A DNA stretch of 54,830 bases from Bacteroidales bacterium (GTDB taxonomy: Bacteria > Bacteroidota > Bacteroidia > Bacteroidales > F082). Under the pieces are notes generated by a model. It did not search any database. It worked only from the letters and a program-made list of their open reading frames with translations, and was not told where the DNA came from. Numbering within the stretch: the stretch's first letter is position 1; each line of letters starts with the position of its first letter. Below, piece after piece: positions 14,276 through 22,982 of this stretch. The DNA is taken from positions 1 to 54,830 of the forward strand of contig JAGYLH010000008.1 in assembly GCA_018400955.1 (NCBI GenBank), written 5' to 3'. The translations under genes were made by a program, and so were the position numbers.

Positions 14276-16476
14276 ACGGCTACCTCCCTGGCAAAAAGCT
14301 TGATGTTATCGACAAATACTTCAAATTGCACAAAGCGTCCATCGGTAATGATTAGGTTGGCCTTGCTGAAATACAGCTTTTTGCTTCTGAAAAGCAGCAC
14401 TGCTTCTGAAGTTAAATGCGCTGTGCTGGTGCTAAGGTCGTCTTCAAATTTCAGATAATTGAGTTTAAACTTGCTTTTCAGAAAGAAGTGAAAAGGAGCA
14501 GCAAAATCATGTAAAAACCGGATAACGCCTGTTTTAAAAGCGGTTAAAGGAAAAGTGTCCAGTACTTCCAACTTATGGTAGTATCCAAGCGAAACCTTGT
14601 AAGCAGCCAGGTAAAACTGATACAATAAGGAATCTTTGCTGCCCGAAAAATGAATGAAACTAAAAATACTGCCATCATTTATGAAGTAAGCTTTTGCATC
14701 AGTTGACTTGCAAACAATATAAGTGCTGTTATACATATCCGATTTCACTTCCCAATCGACTGTAAGGTTTTGTTGATGTCCGGATGAAAGTTCAAACCTG
14801 ATTGTTTGTCCCGGAACAAAATTGAATGCTTTGGCAAGGGTGTTTGTTTTGCTGATGCCACAAACCACATCGTTTGTTTTGGGTTTGCCATAGGTAACCA
14901 AATTCCGTTTTTCGCCTTGGTGAAGTATGTAATTGGCAATGGGATAATCTTTTGTTTTGGCACCAATAAATGGTTCTTCCTGCACCTGAAAGTGCAAATG
15001 GGGCAGGGGCGACCGGCCTGAGTTGCCCACCGCAGCAATTATTTCCCCTTTTTTTACAAAACTTCCTTTAGCCACTTTAATACTGCCAATCTTCAAATGG
15101 CTCAGCTTCGTATAAAGTTTATTGGCATGGTGGATGATGATGGTATTTCCCCAATTGTTGTTCAGGTTCATTTCCCCAATCTTGTTGTCGGGGATGCCCT
15201 CCTGAATTTCTTGTACTACACCATCCGCCGGTGCCAGCACCACTTGTCCGAAACAGAAATAGTCCTTGGCTTCAAAACCATTTGTTTCATACTTCAAACC
15301 TTGCTCATCTGTAATTTCAAAATCGAACGCATGTTTCCAATCTTCTTTATGGGTATGCTCCCCATCGTGGGCCTGTGTGATTGTCCAATTGCCCATAACT
15401 GGCAGATAAATCTGAAAATGGGACAATACATCAAATCGGCTTTGGTAATTCTTTTGGTTGTAGAGGTTTTGCTCTGGCGAAAAGTATTGGGCTGCAACCA
15501 TTTCGGGTTTGTAATAGTTCCTTTCCCTGAACTTAAGCATATACAAAAACAAAAGAACCACGATATTAAAAGCCAGCGAATAAGTAGGTAATTGCAGATA
15601 TTGGAGTACGGCAGATCCTGAAATAATGACAATACTCAAAATGGGCGTTAGCAGCAGGACCCACAAAAAGGAATATCTGGAAGGAATAATGAAAATACCA
15701 CCCAAAGCAATGGCTGTCAATATAAAATTAAAGCCGATATAGCTATAGCTAAGGTCGGTTAGTTGGGCCCCTATTAAATAATAAAAATAATAGGCACTGA
15801 AGAAGCCAAGCAATGATAGCAAAAAAGCAATACGGGAAAAAACCAACAATCCCAAAGCAATCAAAATGCCAGCCAATACATGATACTGAAAGAATATGGC
15901 TGCCAGCGACTTGAAATAGGTAAATACAGCTGGATGCAGGGGTAAGTCATTAAACCAGTAATAAAGGTTCAGCATATTGATGCCCCCATAGCGATAAATC
16001 TCATTGAGCAAGAAAACACCGCGGTCGCTAATATCCAGTGCAGTAAATTCACGTGTAGCCAGACTCACCATCCAAATGGCCAGCAAAAAAGGCCAGCTCA
16101 GATAGGGAAGGCCATATTTCCCAAGAAAGCCTTCAAGCCAGATAGTAAGAAAAAATGTGAATAGGGAAGCAAATACGAGAACTGCAAAAAACGGGAATCC
16201 AGCCTGGTAGAACATACCAATACCAAGCCCCACAAGTAAACTGTTGAACCCATAAAATCCTTGCGAAATATAGTTGCGCTTGAACCCAATAATCGTTGCG
16301 GCCAAATTGGCTGTGAGCACAGCAATAAGTCCACTCATACCCGCCAGCCAATCAAAAAAAGTGATGGCCAATATTATGAATGCCAATATTTTATTCTTCG
16401 AAAAGAAGACCTGACTATAGCTATAGAGCATGCCTTCAAGAAAAAGAATCCCGTTTTTTTCGGTATTTTGCATCAA
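14272..16476 (-). CDS. Urea transporter - M23 peptidase fusion
   Basis: A 734-residue fusion. Residues about 20-320 match the urea transporter family: YSQVFFSKN near 20-28 and GFYGFNSLLVGLGIG near 73-87, with the inverted second half around 195-260. Residues about 370-500 are an M23 (LytM-like) domain: HAFD at 382-385, GNTIIIHH, LSHLKIG and the HxH of PHLHFQV at 493-495. The M23 Zn ligands look complete, although the first motif is HxxD rather than the common HxxxD. The last 230 residues are an unrecognised domain. Inference: a channel for urea or another small neutral solute joined to a periplasmic murein-type peptidase. It is the first gene of a three-gene unit with a TPR/barrel protein and a TPR protein. 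Confidence 0.8.
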   Translation of the reverse strand: MMQNTEKNGILFLEGMLYSYSQVFFSKNKILAFIILAITFFDWLAGMSGLIAVLTANLAATIIGFKRNYISQGFYGFNSLLVGLGIGMFYQAGFPFFAVLVFASLFTFFLTIWLEGFLGKYGLPYLSWPFLLAIWMVSLATREFTALDISDRGVFLLNEIYRYGGINMLNLYYWFNDLPLHPAVFTYFKSLAAIFFQYHVLAGILIALGLLVFSRIAFLLSLLGFFSAYYFYYLIGAQLTDLSYSYIGFNFILTAIALGGIFIIPSRYSFLWVLLLTPILSIVIISGSAVLQYLQLPTYSLAFNIVVLLFLYMLKFRERNYYKPEMVAAQYFSPEQNLYNQKNYQSRFDVLSHFQIYLPVMGNWTITQAHDGEHTHKEDWKHAFDFEITDEQGLKYETNGFEAKDYFCFGQVVLAPADGVVQEIQEGIPDNKIGEMNLNNNWGNTIIIHHANKLYTKLSHLKIGSIKVAKGSFVKKGEIIAAVGNSGRSPLPHLHFQVQEEPFIGAKTKDYPIANYILHQGEKRNLVTYGKPKTNDVVCGISKTNTLAKAFNFVPGQTIRFELSSGHQQNLTVDWEVKSDMYNSTYIVCKSTDAKAYFINDGSIFSFIHFSGSKDSLLYQFYLAAYKVSLGYYHKLEVLDTFPLTAFKTGVIRFLHDFAAPFHFFLKSKFKLNYLKFEDDLSTSTAHLTSEAVLLFRSKKLYFSKANLIITDGRFVQFEVFVDNIKLFAREVAV

Positions 16477-16508
16477 AATTATTTTGGGTTAAGCCTTTAA
16501 ATCCTGCC

Positions 16509-17867
16509 TCAAAGGTCGAAATTTTTCAAATGGGCAGGAAGCAGTTCCATCTTTTCAAAATCATCCATAGTTTCATGGCGACGGATCAGGTGCGCCTTTC
16601 CTTCCAAATCAATAAGTACCACATTGGGCCTTAAGGTGATAAACTGCATCCATTGGGTCATATTGTAAGCACCCACATGATGCACCACAAAATGATCGCC
16701 TTTGTTGAGCAGTGGCATAAGTGCACTCTCCCTGATCACATCAATATTCATGCACAAGGGGCCATAGATAGTGGTTTCTTCCGTATAGGAAGAAAACTCC
16801 TGTGCCGGACTGATTTTGTGGTTATACCAAAATGAAGTGAACAAAAGGTTTACACCAATATCAACGATGGTTGTTCTTTTGCCAATGGATGAGCGCTTGT
16901 TGGAGATAACAGTACCCAGCAGGTAACCGGCTTCGTCCACCAGGGCGCGTCCCGTTTCCAAAATCAGCAAGGGCAGGGCATCGGGCGGAAATTCTGCATT
17001 CAAAAGGGCAGAGGCAATTGTTTCGGCAAAATCTTCAAAAGACGGAATGGTATCCGATGCCGGCAAATAGGACCCTTTGAGGGTGTTTCGCGAGGGGAAC
17101 CCGCCACCCAAATCGATGTATTTCACCTCGTGGTTGTAGCGCCTTTTCAGGCCGAGGGCCAGGTCGCTCAGTTTGCTTGCTGCTATGCCATAGGCTTTTG
17201 GGCTGAGCATATAAGTGCCGATATGGCAATGCAGGCCCACCAAATCCATCTTTCCACTGGCCATAATTTTATTCAAGGCATCCCAGGCCTGACCATTTTC
17301 ATAATTGAAACCAAAACGATCCCATATGGGATAAACGCCTGTATCCATATTTACCCTGATGGCAACCCGTGGCCGTTTTCCGAGTTTATCTATCAGCTCC
17401 ATGATGGTATATAACTCATCCAGGTGGTCAATATGGATGAGCGAATCGTTGGTAATGGCTTTGGTTAAATCGCTCACCGTTTTGTCGGGTCCGTTAAAAA
17501 TGATGCGTTTGCCGCTAACACCGTTTTTCAAGGCTTTGTCGTATTCAAAACCCGATACCACTTCGGCCCATGATCCTTCCTGGTGGAAAATATTGCATAC
17601 CGCATCCATATAATTGGTTTTGTACGACCAGGCAAACTGTACCCGCGGATAGCGCATTGTAAAAGCTTTAAGGGCTTTTTTATAGGTGCTGCGAATGGTC
17701 TTTTCAGACATAACAAAGAGCGGGGAGCCATATTCAGCCAGCAGGTCTTTTACGGCCAGGCCATCAATATGTGTCATTGGTTGCCGGTCTGCTTTACCGC
17801 CATATTTGTTTGGCATTTCATTTTCCATTCTTTTAATTAGCGGGCGCTCGTATCTTAGTTTTTCCAT
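16509..17867 (-). CDS. PLP-dependent decarboxylase, diaminopimelate decarboxylase fold
   Basis: A 452-residue fold-type III PLP enzyme of the LysA/ornithine decarboxylase group. The Schiff-base Lys lies in FAWSYKTN (about residue 83). Further family motifs are GLHCHIGTYM, the phosphate-binding YIDLGGGFPSR, and LETGRALVDEAG. It is last in a minus-strand set after a PqqD-like protein and an ATP-grasp enzyme. It could be plain LysA, but the C-terminal part and the neighbours suggest a specialised decarboxylase or racemase acting on an amino acid that the ATP-grasp enzyme handles. No lysine-pathway gene is nearby. Substrate unknown. Confidence 0.8.
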   Translation of the reverse strand: MEKLRYERPLIKRMENEMPNKYGGKADRQPMTHIDGLAVKDLLAEYGSPLFVMSEKTIRSTYKKALKAFTMRYPRVQFAWSYKTNYMDAVCNIFHQEGSWAEVVSGFEYDKALKNGVSGKRIIFNGPDKTVSDLTKAITNDSLIHIDHLDELYTIMELIDKLGKRPRVAIRVNMDTGVYPIWDRFGFNYENGQAWDALNKIMASGKMDLVGLHCHIGTYMLSPKAYGIAASKLSDLALGLKRRYNHEVKYIDLGGGFPSRNTLKGSYLPASDTIPSFEDFAETIASALLNAEFPPDALPLLILETGRALVDEAGYLLGTVISNKRSSIGKRTTIVDIGVNLLFTSFWYNHKISPAQEFSSYTEETTIYGPLCMNIDVIRESALMPLLNKGDHFVVHHVGAYNMTQWMQFITLRPNVVLIDLEGKAHLIRRHETMDDFEKMELLPAHLKNFDL

Positions 17868-17926
17868 GATTTTAATTGATTGAAATAGTTTTGTTGAAAT
17901 AAGCTTACTTGGGTAAAAATCTGCAT

Positions 17927-18982
17927 TTATAATTCCCCTGAGGTTGAAATTTGCTGGAATTCTTCGATATCTACGATCATATCCCAGCTGTATCGGACAA
18001 ACATTTTGCCGACCTTATAGTCTTTAAAGGGTTCAACTTTTTTGCCCAAAGCCATATTTACGAGTGCTTCAGGGATGTTTTGTCCAACGCCTACGCTCAG
18101 ATAGATCCAGGCTGGCATGCGGGGATTGATTTCGAGCAGGTAAAAATCACCTTTTTTATCTTTCATGAGTTCCAGCTCAAATCCACCACGCCATTTAGTT
18201 TGACTGATAAAACTGTTGGTGAGGGCCAGCATTTTTTTATCTGCAATAGAAACTCCGCCCCAGGCCTTGCCTTTGTCGGTGATGTATTGCTTGCGCATGG
18301 GCACGGCGGCAATGGTATTGCCATGTCCGTCGCCCAGGCCGGTAACATTGAATTCGGTGCCATGCACAAATTCCTGAACCACAACAGGTGAGCCCCATTT
18401 GGCAATAATGCGGTGGTAATAGGATTTCACCTGCTCCAGATTGTAAGCTACATAAGCATCATAATATTTGCCTTTTACAAGCAAAGGGTAATCAAAGGAC
18501 TTGCCTACATTCTGCAGCTCAGACAGTTCAAAATACACCTTGCTTTTAGGTACATTGATGCCGTATTTCTTGCCAAATTCATTGAGGTTCACCTTATGGC
18601 GTTCTTCAAACTGTTCAAGTTCGGGCAAAAAAGTAGCAATGCCCATTTCGTGCAGCCGCTTTTCGAGACGAATAAAAGGATATAGTTCTGCATCAAAATT
18701 TGGGATGATTACATCTAGTTTCTCTTTTTCATGAATGTATTCCAACCGTTCGAAAAGTGTATCAATCCCTGCTGATGGGTAAGGAATATGGTAGGTTTTA
18801 TCAACCAAATCGTGCATAAAAATCCCTGGTTCGAGCGACTCATAAGCCAGGCCAATAATTCTGCAATCAAAACTCGGTGCCTCACGAAGCGCACGAATTA
18901 CTGCAATACCCGGGCCGGGACTGTCGATGGTGTTCAAAGCCGAAACGGCAATAGTTAGTGGCTTCTTAGTCGTCATTTTCAA
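17927..18982 (-). CDS. ATP-grasp ligase
   Basis: A 351-residue ATP-grasp protein of the carbamoyl-phosphate synthase-like group. The N-terminal part (TIAVSALNTIDSPGPGIAV) is a pre-ATP-grasp fold, YPLLVKGKYYDAY carries the ATP-binding Lys, and FYLLEINPRMPAW provides the metal-binding Glu and Asn. Such enzymes join a carboxylate to an amine through an acyl phosphate. Its start overlaps the end of the PqqD-like gene by about 17 bases (ATG at 18982 or 18976), showing translational coupling. With the downstream PLP decarboxylase it suggests a small-peptide or RiPP-type modification pathway. The substrate cannot be told from sequence. Confidence 0.8.
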   Translation of the reverse strand: MKMTTKKPLTIAVSALNTIDSPGPGIAVIRALREAPSFDCRIIGLAYESLEPGIFMHDLVDKTYHIPYPSAGIDTLFERLEYIHEKEKLDVIIPNFDAELYPFIRLEKRLHEMGIATFLPELEQFEERHKVNLNEFGKKYGINVPKSKVYFELSELQNVGKSFDYPLLVKGKYYDAYVAYNLEQVKSYYHRIIAKWGSPVVVQEFVHGTEFNVTGLGDGHGNTIAAVPMRKQYITDKGKAWGGVSIADKKMLALTNSFISQTKWRGGFELELMKDKKGDFYLLEINPRMPAWIYLSVGVGQNIPEALVNMALGKKVEPFKDYKVGKMFVRYSWDMIVDIEEFQQISTSGEL

Positions 18983-19211
18983 TGAGCAGATAAGTTTGCA
19001 TCAAATCCATAAAATCGTCATAGTCTTTTTCGAAAGAGGCCTTTTCAACCTGGTATTTTTCCATCACTTTTTGGGCAACTTCATCTCGGCCATTGCCTTC
19101 CTTTATAAATGTAATAATATCGGCTCCCAAAGGGTTTACCGAAAAGGACTCGCCGGTATCAGGATTAAAAATAAGCCCCGAAGCACTGACAGCAATATTT
19201 TTCTTTATCAT
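18966..19211 (-). CDS. PqqD-family small protein (RRE-like)
   Basis: An 81-residue protein of the PqqD type, with the typical pattern SGLIFNPDTGESFSVNPLGADIITFIKEG followed by a helical half ending YLLIENDD; the first part of that pattern is the conserved beta-strand and turn region. PqqD-like domains bind the leader peptide of ribosomally made peptides and present it to modifying enzymes. It overlaps the ATP-grasp gene and lies 28 bases after a T9SS cargo gene on the same strand. No short peptide precursor could be found in the gaps. It could be the recognition element of an unknown RiPP, or itself a carrier. Confidence 0.75.
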   Translation of the reverse strand: MIKKNIAVSASGLIFNPDTGESFSVNPLGADIITFIKEGNGRDEVAQKVMEKYQVEKASFEKDYDDFMDLMQTYLLIENDD

Positions 19212-19238
19212 GGTTTCAAAATATTTTATGTTAAAATA

Positions 19239-20033
19239 TTAATTTATAATTAGTTTACCTGCGTCTGAGCGGTAGTTTCCAGCCTTTATAATATATGTGT
19301 AAATGCCTGCTGGAAAACCCATAGTTGGCAGGCTGATATGGTTGGCTTTTGCATCAATCACCAGCGTGCGTATTTTCTTTCCGTTCATATCAAAAATTTG
19401 TAGTTCCGCTGATTGTATGTTTGTGGGCAAGGAGTAGCTGATAGTGCTGAAGGTTTTTGCAGGGTTTGGAAAAGCGGATGGGTTATGCGAAATGGTGCCG
19501 GGTTCTATACTTTCAATGGAGACAAGATTGCCCGGAAGATTGAATATTTGTGTTTGAACTGTGTACGGACTTAAAGAATAATTGAACACATACGCTTGTA
19601 ATTTCGTTCCAAGGGCGGGAGCCTCAAATACCGTAACATAAGCACAACCTGGCAAAGCCAAGAGTTCCATACCATTTTCCTTTACAACCTTGGTGGTATA
19701 GGTATAATACTGGTTTACTTCATCATAGCTGTAATAGGTGTATGCCAGGCAAAGGCTGTTGTCGGTGGAAAACAGATTTTCGGATACATATTTAATATCA
19801 TACAAATAATGATTTGCCGGCAGGTTCAGGTTGATGGTTTTCCATAAACTGTGGTTGGTGTTGTAGATTCTACATTGGTTGCTTGCCACATCCATCAGGT
19901 AAAACTTATGCCCCGAAAGGCTAAGGTCTGTATAGGTTCCGCTGTAATTGTAGGTGCTTTCAAAAGTGATTTGCGCCTTCAAAGTGCCACCCAAAAGCAG
20001 TATAAAGAATGACAACATTAATTTCTTCTTCAT
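19239..20033 (-). CDS. Secreted protein with T9SS type A sorting domain
   Basis: A 264-residue protein with a Sec signal peptide (LMLSFFILLLGGTLKAQ) and a C-terminal T9SS sorting domain from about residue 185 (SAFPNPAKTFSTISY, LQIFDMNGKKI, FPAGIYTYIIKAG, KLIIN). The middle is Tyr- and Asn-rich beta structure with no recognised fold. It should be exported, cross the outer membrane by type IX secretion and be anchored at the surface. It lies 28 bases upstream of the PqqD-like gene on the same strand, so it may share its transcript with the PqqD / ATP-grasp / decarboxylase set. A functional link is not proven. Confidence 0.75.
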   Translation of the reverse strand: MKKKLMLSFFILLLGGTLKAQITFESTYNYSGTYTDLSLSGHKFYLMDVASNQCRIYNTNHSLWKTINLNLPANHYLYDIKYVSENLFSTDNSLCLAYTYYSYDEVNQYYTYTTKVVKENGMELLALPGCAYVTVFEAPALGTKLQAYVFNYSLSPYTVQTQIFNLPGNLVSIESIEPGTISHNPSAFPNPAKTFSTISYSLPTNIQSAELQIFDMNGKKIRTLVIDAKANHISLPTMGFPAGIYTYIIKAGNYRSDAGKLIIN

Positions 20034-20149
20034 TTTTTAAGTTTTAATGATACCACAAAAGTAAATGAACAATGATTCTTAAGATTTATAAGATTCCCAC
20101 AAAATTGTATAAGATTTTATGGTTTTAGAGAATCCAGATTTCTTTGACT

Positions 20150-20157
20150 TAAGTTTG
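20150..20157 (+). promoter_or_regulatory. Possible -7 box TAAGTTTG
   Basis: A full match to TAnnTTTG, close upstream of the acyltransferase. It would leave a very short leader to the ATG at 20166, or a normal one to the ATG at 20178. No TTG is seen at the right spacing. Confidence 0.35.
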
Positions 20158-20165
20158 TGCCATAA

Positions 20166-21200
20166 ATGCTTTCAATTATGGTAAAGAAAAGATTTGCCTT
20201 ACCTGATATTTTAAAAGGGATTGCTGTTGTACGTATGGTACTCGTACACTTATTCGAGGTGTTTGCAAGCCCCGAAATATCAAGCAATCCACTGAATAAT
20301 TTACTCTTGTTTTTGGCAGGTCCCCCGGGGGCAGCCCTATTTATGGTGATTATGGGGTATTTTCTTGCCGAATCGGGTAAGGCACTGGGGCAGTTAGTTT
20401 ATCGTGGATTTAAGCTTATTGCGTGGGGCCTGCTTTTAAACCTTGGTTTGAACTTGCACCTGCTAATCCTGATTGTTACGGCCCAAGTAGAAATGAACCC
20501 ATGGCCCTCTGTATTTGGTGTGGATATTTTATTTTTGGCTGGATTTGGCATGATTTTGATTAGCTTAGTAAAGCGTCTGATAAAGAACAGGTTGAATTAT
20601 TGGGTAGTTTTGTTTGTTGTGGTGTCAGGAATTGGCAATTTCTTGCCGGCTTACGAGGGTCAGCAGGTCTTGCTTGTTTATCTGCGGGCTTTTTTTGTTG
20701 GCAATGCAAGCTGGTCTTATTTTCCAGTATTTCCCTGGATGGCCTATCCGGTCGCCGGTTATATTTTCTACCTGCTTGATAAGCAGTACAAACTGTCTGA
20801 TTTCACTTCTAAAGGATTGGTTTACATAGCAGTGGCATTGGCAATTCCATTGGCTGCTACATTCAGGCAAGGCTTTTCTGTTGTTATGGTTCAGTCAGAC
20901 TATTACCACCACTCAACTTTATTTTCAATTTGGTTGCTGGCAGTGGTTGCTTTATGGGTTATCTTGATTCGATTGTTAAGCATGAAACACGAAAACAATT
21001 TCCTTTTTTCCTGGTTTCAATGGATAGGGCAGCGGGTAACCAATTTCTATGTGATACAATGGCTGCTCATTGGCAATATTGGCACTTGGCTTTATCAATC
21101 GCAAAATGGCTGGAGCCTGATGCTCTGGTTTGCTGCCATTTTATTATTCACAAACCTTGGCGTGCTTGCCTGGCAGTTTTTAAATCGCCGTTTAAGCTGA
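20166..21200 (+). CDS. Membrane acyltransferase, heparan/DUF1624-like family
   Basis: A 344-residue polytopic membrane protein with about ten hydrophobic helices. The N-terminal segment FALPDILKGIAVVRMVLVHLF corresponds to the DxLKG...H pattern of acyltransferase 3 / heparan-glucosaminide N-acetyltransferase-like proteins, where the His near the start of helix 1 is functional. GPPGAALFMVIMGYF is also typical. It probably moves an acyl group across or at the inner membrane. The second ATG (20178, MVKKRFALPD) is an equally good start. Its stop lies only 5 bases before the target-site repeat of a MITE-like element. Confidence 0.65.
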   Translation: MLSIMVKKRFALPDILKGIAVVRMVLVHLFEVFASPEISSNPLNNLLLFLAGPPGAALFMVIMGYFLAESGKALGQLVYRGFKLIAWGLLLNLGLNLHLLILIVTAQVEMNPWPSVFGVDILFLAGFGMILISLVKRLIKNRLNYWVVLFVVVSGIGNFLPAYEGQQVLLVYLRAFFVGNASWSYFPVFPWMAYPVAGYIFYLLDKQYKLSDFTSKGLVYIAVALAIPLAATFRQGFSVVMVQSDYYHHSTLFSIWLLAVVALWVILIRLLSMKHENNFLFSWFQWIGQRVTNFYVIQWLLIGNIGTWLYQSQNGWSLMLWFAAILLFTNLGVLAWQFLNRRLS

Positions 21201-21211
21201 GTTTTTTTATA

Positions 21212-21503
21212 ACTGACGTTTCGCAGAAGATTTAACTAATTATGAACTATAGTAACAGTCTGTTTATAAAGACTATAATACTGGTGAAAGTGGGAGTTTA
21301 TAGGTTTAGTTTCTGCTTTAGCCCCCATATCCGCCGGGGCGGATATGGGGGCAACAAAAACAACTAAATACTTATAATCATCGAATTCAAGCTATTAATG
21401 AAAATGGACAAACTTATAATACAGATTATCAGTATTATATCAAAATCCGTGAATTCTCTTGCCATTCATTGCCAGGTCGTTACACAATGTGCGAAACATC
21501 AGT
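21212..21503. mobile_element. MITE-like element, copy 1 (292 bp)
   Basis: A non-coding segment bounded by 16-base terminal inverted repeats. The right end is TGTGCGAAACATCAGT (21488-21503), the exact complement of the consensus ACTGATGTTTCGCACA; the left end (21212-21227) differs at two positions. A direct repeat TTTATA flanks it at 21206-21211 and 21504-21509, as expected of a target-site duplication. The right-hand copy covers the stop codon of the PiT gene. The centre holds a perfect GC-rich palindrome. A second copy with the same ends lies at 37057-37477. No transposase is inside, so it would need one encoded elsewhere. Confidence 0.7.
21321..21352. repeat. Perfect GC-rich palindrome inside MITE copy 1
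   Basis: GCCCCCATATCCGC - CGGG - GCGGATATGGGGGC: 14 perfect pairs with a 4-base loop in an AT-rich surround. It could act as a bidirectional terminator between the convergent genes. Confidence 0.8.
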
Positions 21504-21504
21504 T

Positions 21505-22542
21505 TTATAATATTCCCATCCGGTCAGCAATCCAGGTCATTGATATGGAGAGCACAAAAGCCAGCAAAGGCGCAACAATCCATATAATCCAAAACTTGTG
21601 TACATTGCTTTGGCTGAAAATATTCCGCCAGCCCAGTTTAGCGCATCCTATAGCCAGTATGGCACCCATATTCAGTTGCACCAGGGATGCCGGAATGCCA
21701 CGAAAAAGCGAAACAGTGAGTAATAAACTGGCAGTGATAAAAGATATGGCCGTTGCCGACAAGGGGCCAAACTGAACTACTTCCTTGCCAGTTGAGTTCA
21801 ATACCTTATGCCCGAAAAATGAACTCCCGATACCAAATGCAGGGGCTATCACAAGTGTTGATAATACCATGATTACTACAAAATTCTTTTCGCCTGAATC
21901 AACCCCCAATTCATTCATGACCATAGACGCAATGGGGCCACTGGCATTGGCTACATTGTTGGCACCAATGGCAAATGCCACATAAAGTGATGAGAGTATT
22001 ACCAATACGTGCAGTATGGGGTGGTTGCGCAAACCATCAAAATCAATATAGGCGCGCTTTTTCATGGGAGTATAAATATACTTGCCTACAGCATATGTAA
22101 GGGAAAACGAAATCACAGGTAAAATAAACCATGCTGGTATGATTTCCAGAAAGAGCTTGTCCGTTTGAAGCACATCAAAATACATAGCAACCCCGGCCAA
22201 GGAAAATATGGTTGACTGGCTGGTTGATTGTGGAATGCCCAATAAGTTTGCCAAAAGCAGCGACAAAGCCACCGAAAGCAAAATGATGGATGTGAGCGTA
22301 ATTGTCATGCTTTCGGCCGGCAGTATGCCTTTGCCAATGGTAAGGGCCACGCCTTTGCCGGCAACAATGGCACCGGCAAAAACCATGATGCCAAACAAAC
22401 CGGGAATTAAACTACGGGGAATAAGGTTGGCACCATAGGCAGCCGAAAAACTTGGGGCTGTTCCACTACCACCCATGTTTATTGCAAGAAAAAGCGCAAT
22501 AATAAAAGGCAATACCAACTGACTATAAACAGGATCGAGCAT
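21505..22542 (-). CDS. PiT/CysP-family inorganic anion transporter
   Basis: An integral membrane protein of about 345 residues in the PiT phosphate permease family. Both inverted-repeat motifs are visible: INMGGSGTAPSFSAAYGA near the N-terminus (a diverged form of GANDVAN) and AIGANNVANASGPIAS in the second half. The family moves phosphate with Na+ or H+; the CysP branch moves sulfate, and this short form could belong to either. The open frame reaches back to 22632, but the first 30 residues are not family-like, so the ATG at 22542 (MLDPVYSQLV) is preferred. The stop codon lies inside the target-site repeat of a MITE-like element. Confidence 0.8.
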   Translation of the reverse strand: MLDPVYSQLVLPFIIALFLAINMGGSGTAPSFSAAYGANLIPRSLIPGLFGIMVFAGAIVAGKGVALTIGKGILPAESMTITLTSIILLSVALSLLLANLLGIPQSTSQSTIFSLAGVAMYFDVLQTDKLFLEIIPAWFILPVISFSLTYAVGKYIYTPMKKRAYIDFDGLRNHPILHVLVILSSLYVAFAIGANNVANASGPIASMVMNELGVDSGEKNFVVIMVLSTLVIAPAFGIGSSFFGHKVLNSTGKEVVQFGPLSATAISFITASLLLTVSLFRGIPASLVQLNMGAILAIGCAKLGWRNIFSQSNVHKFWIIWIVAPLLAFVLSISMTWIADRMGIL

Positions 22543-22670
22543 GGGTAGTTCTTGCTTTTGCAATGACAAAATAACAACAAAAATCCGTTTGATCAAAAGA
22601 AAAACGGGCAAGAGGCATGGTCCATTTACCATTACGGTTCATGAAACAGCAGAAAAGTATATGTATGAAT

Positions 22671-22952
22671 TTAACGGTAAAGACAACGATAAGCGGTGTC
22701 GCTTTCCATTTTCACCTTAAATTTCACATTTTTTTCAACCTTGAAAGTTTCAAATTCACTGTATGATTTCCACTCGGTTTCGCCGGGCTGTTGCACAAGC
22801 ATTTTCCCTGAAATCACGGTCATGAATTCTACGGAGCTGGTTCCGAATTCGTATTCACCGGCGGCCATTACGCCCAAAGTGGCTGGGCCTTCAGTGGTTT
22901 CAAAAGCGATTGATTTAACTTTTCCGTCGAAGTATTCGTTTGTTTTAAACAT
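22671..22952 (-). CDS. ppnP: Pyrimidine/purine nucleoside phosphorylase PpnP
   Basis: A 93-residue single-domain cupin of the DUF1255/YaiE family, matching PpnP across its whole length: N-terminal YFDGKVKSIAFE, the GPATLGVMAAGEYEFGT turn, VISGKMLVQQPGETEW and an end at YRCLY. PpnP splits many nucleosides with phosphate to give the free base and ribose-1-phosphate. It is a small cytosolic protein. It lies 30 bases after the conserved hypothetical gene on the same strand and could share its promoter at 24430-24461. Confidence 0.85.
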   Translation of the reverse strand: MFKTNEYFDGKVKSIAFETTEGPATLGVMAAGEYEFGTSSVEFMTVISGKMLVQQPGETEWKSYSEFETFKVEKNVKFKVKMESDTAYRCLYR

Positions 22953-22982
22953 GGTTTTTAATTTGGTTTATGTAAAAATATC

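Noticed and set aside
19212-19238. A RiPP precursor peptide in the gap before the PqqD-like gene
   Set aside because: The gap is 27 bases and the next gap (17868-17926) is 59; neither holds a credible small ORF with a ribosome site.
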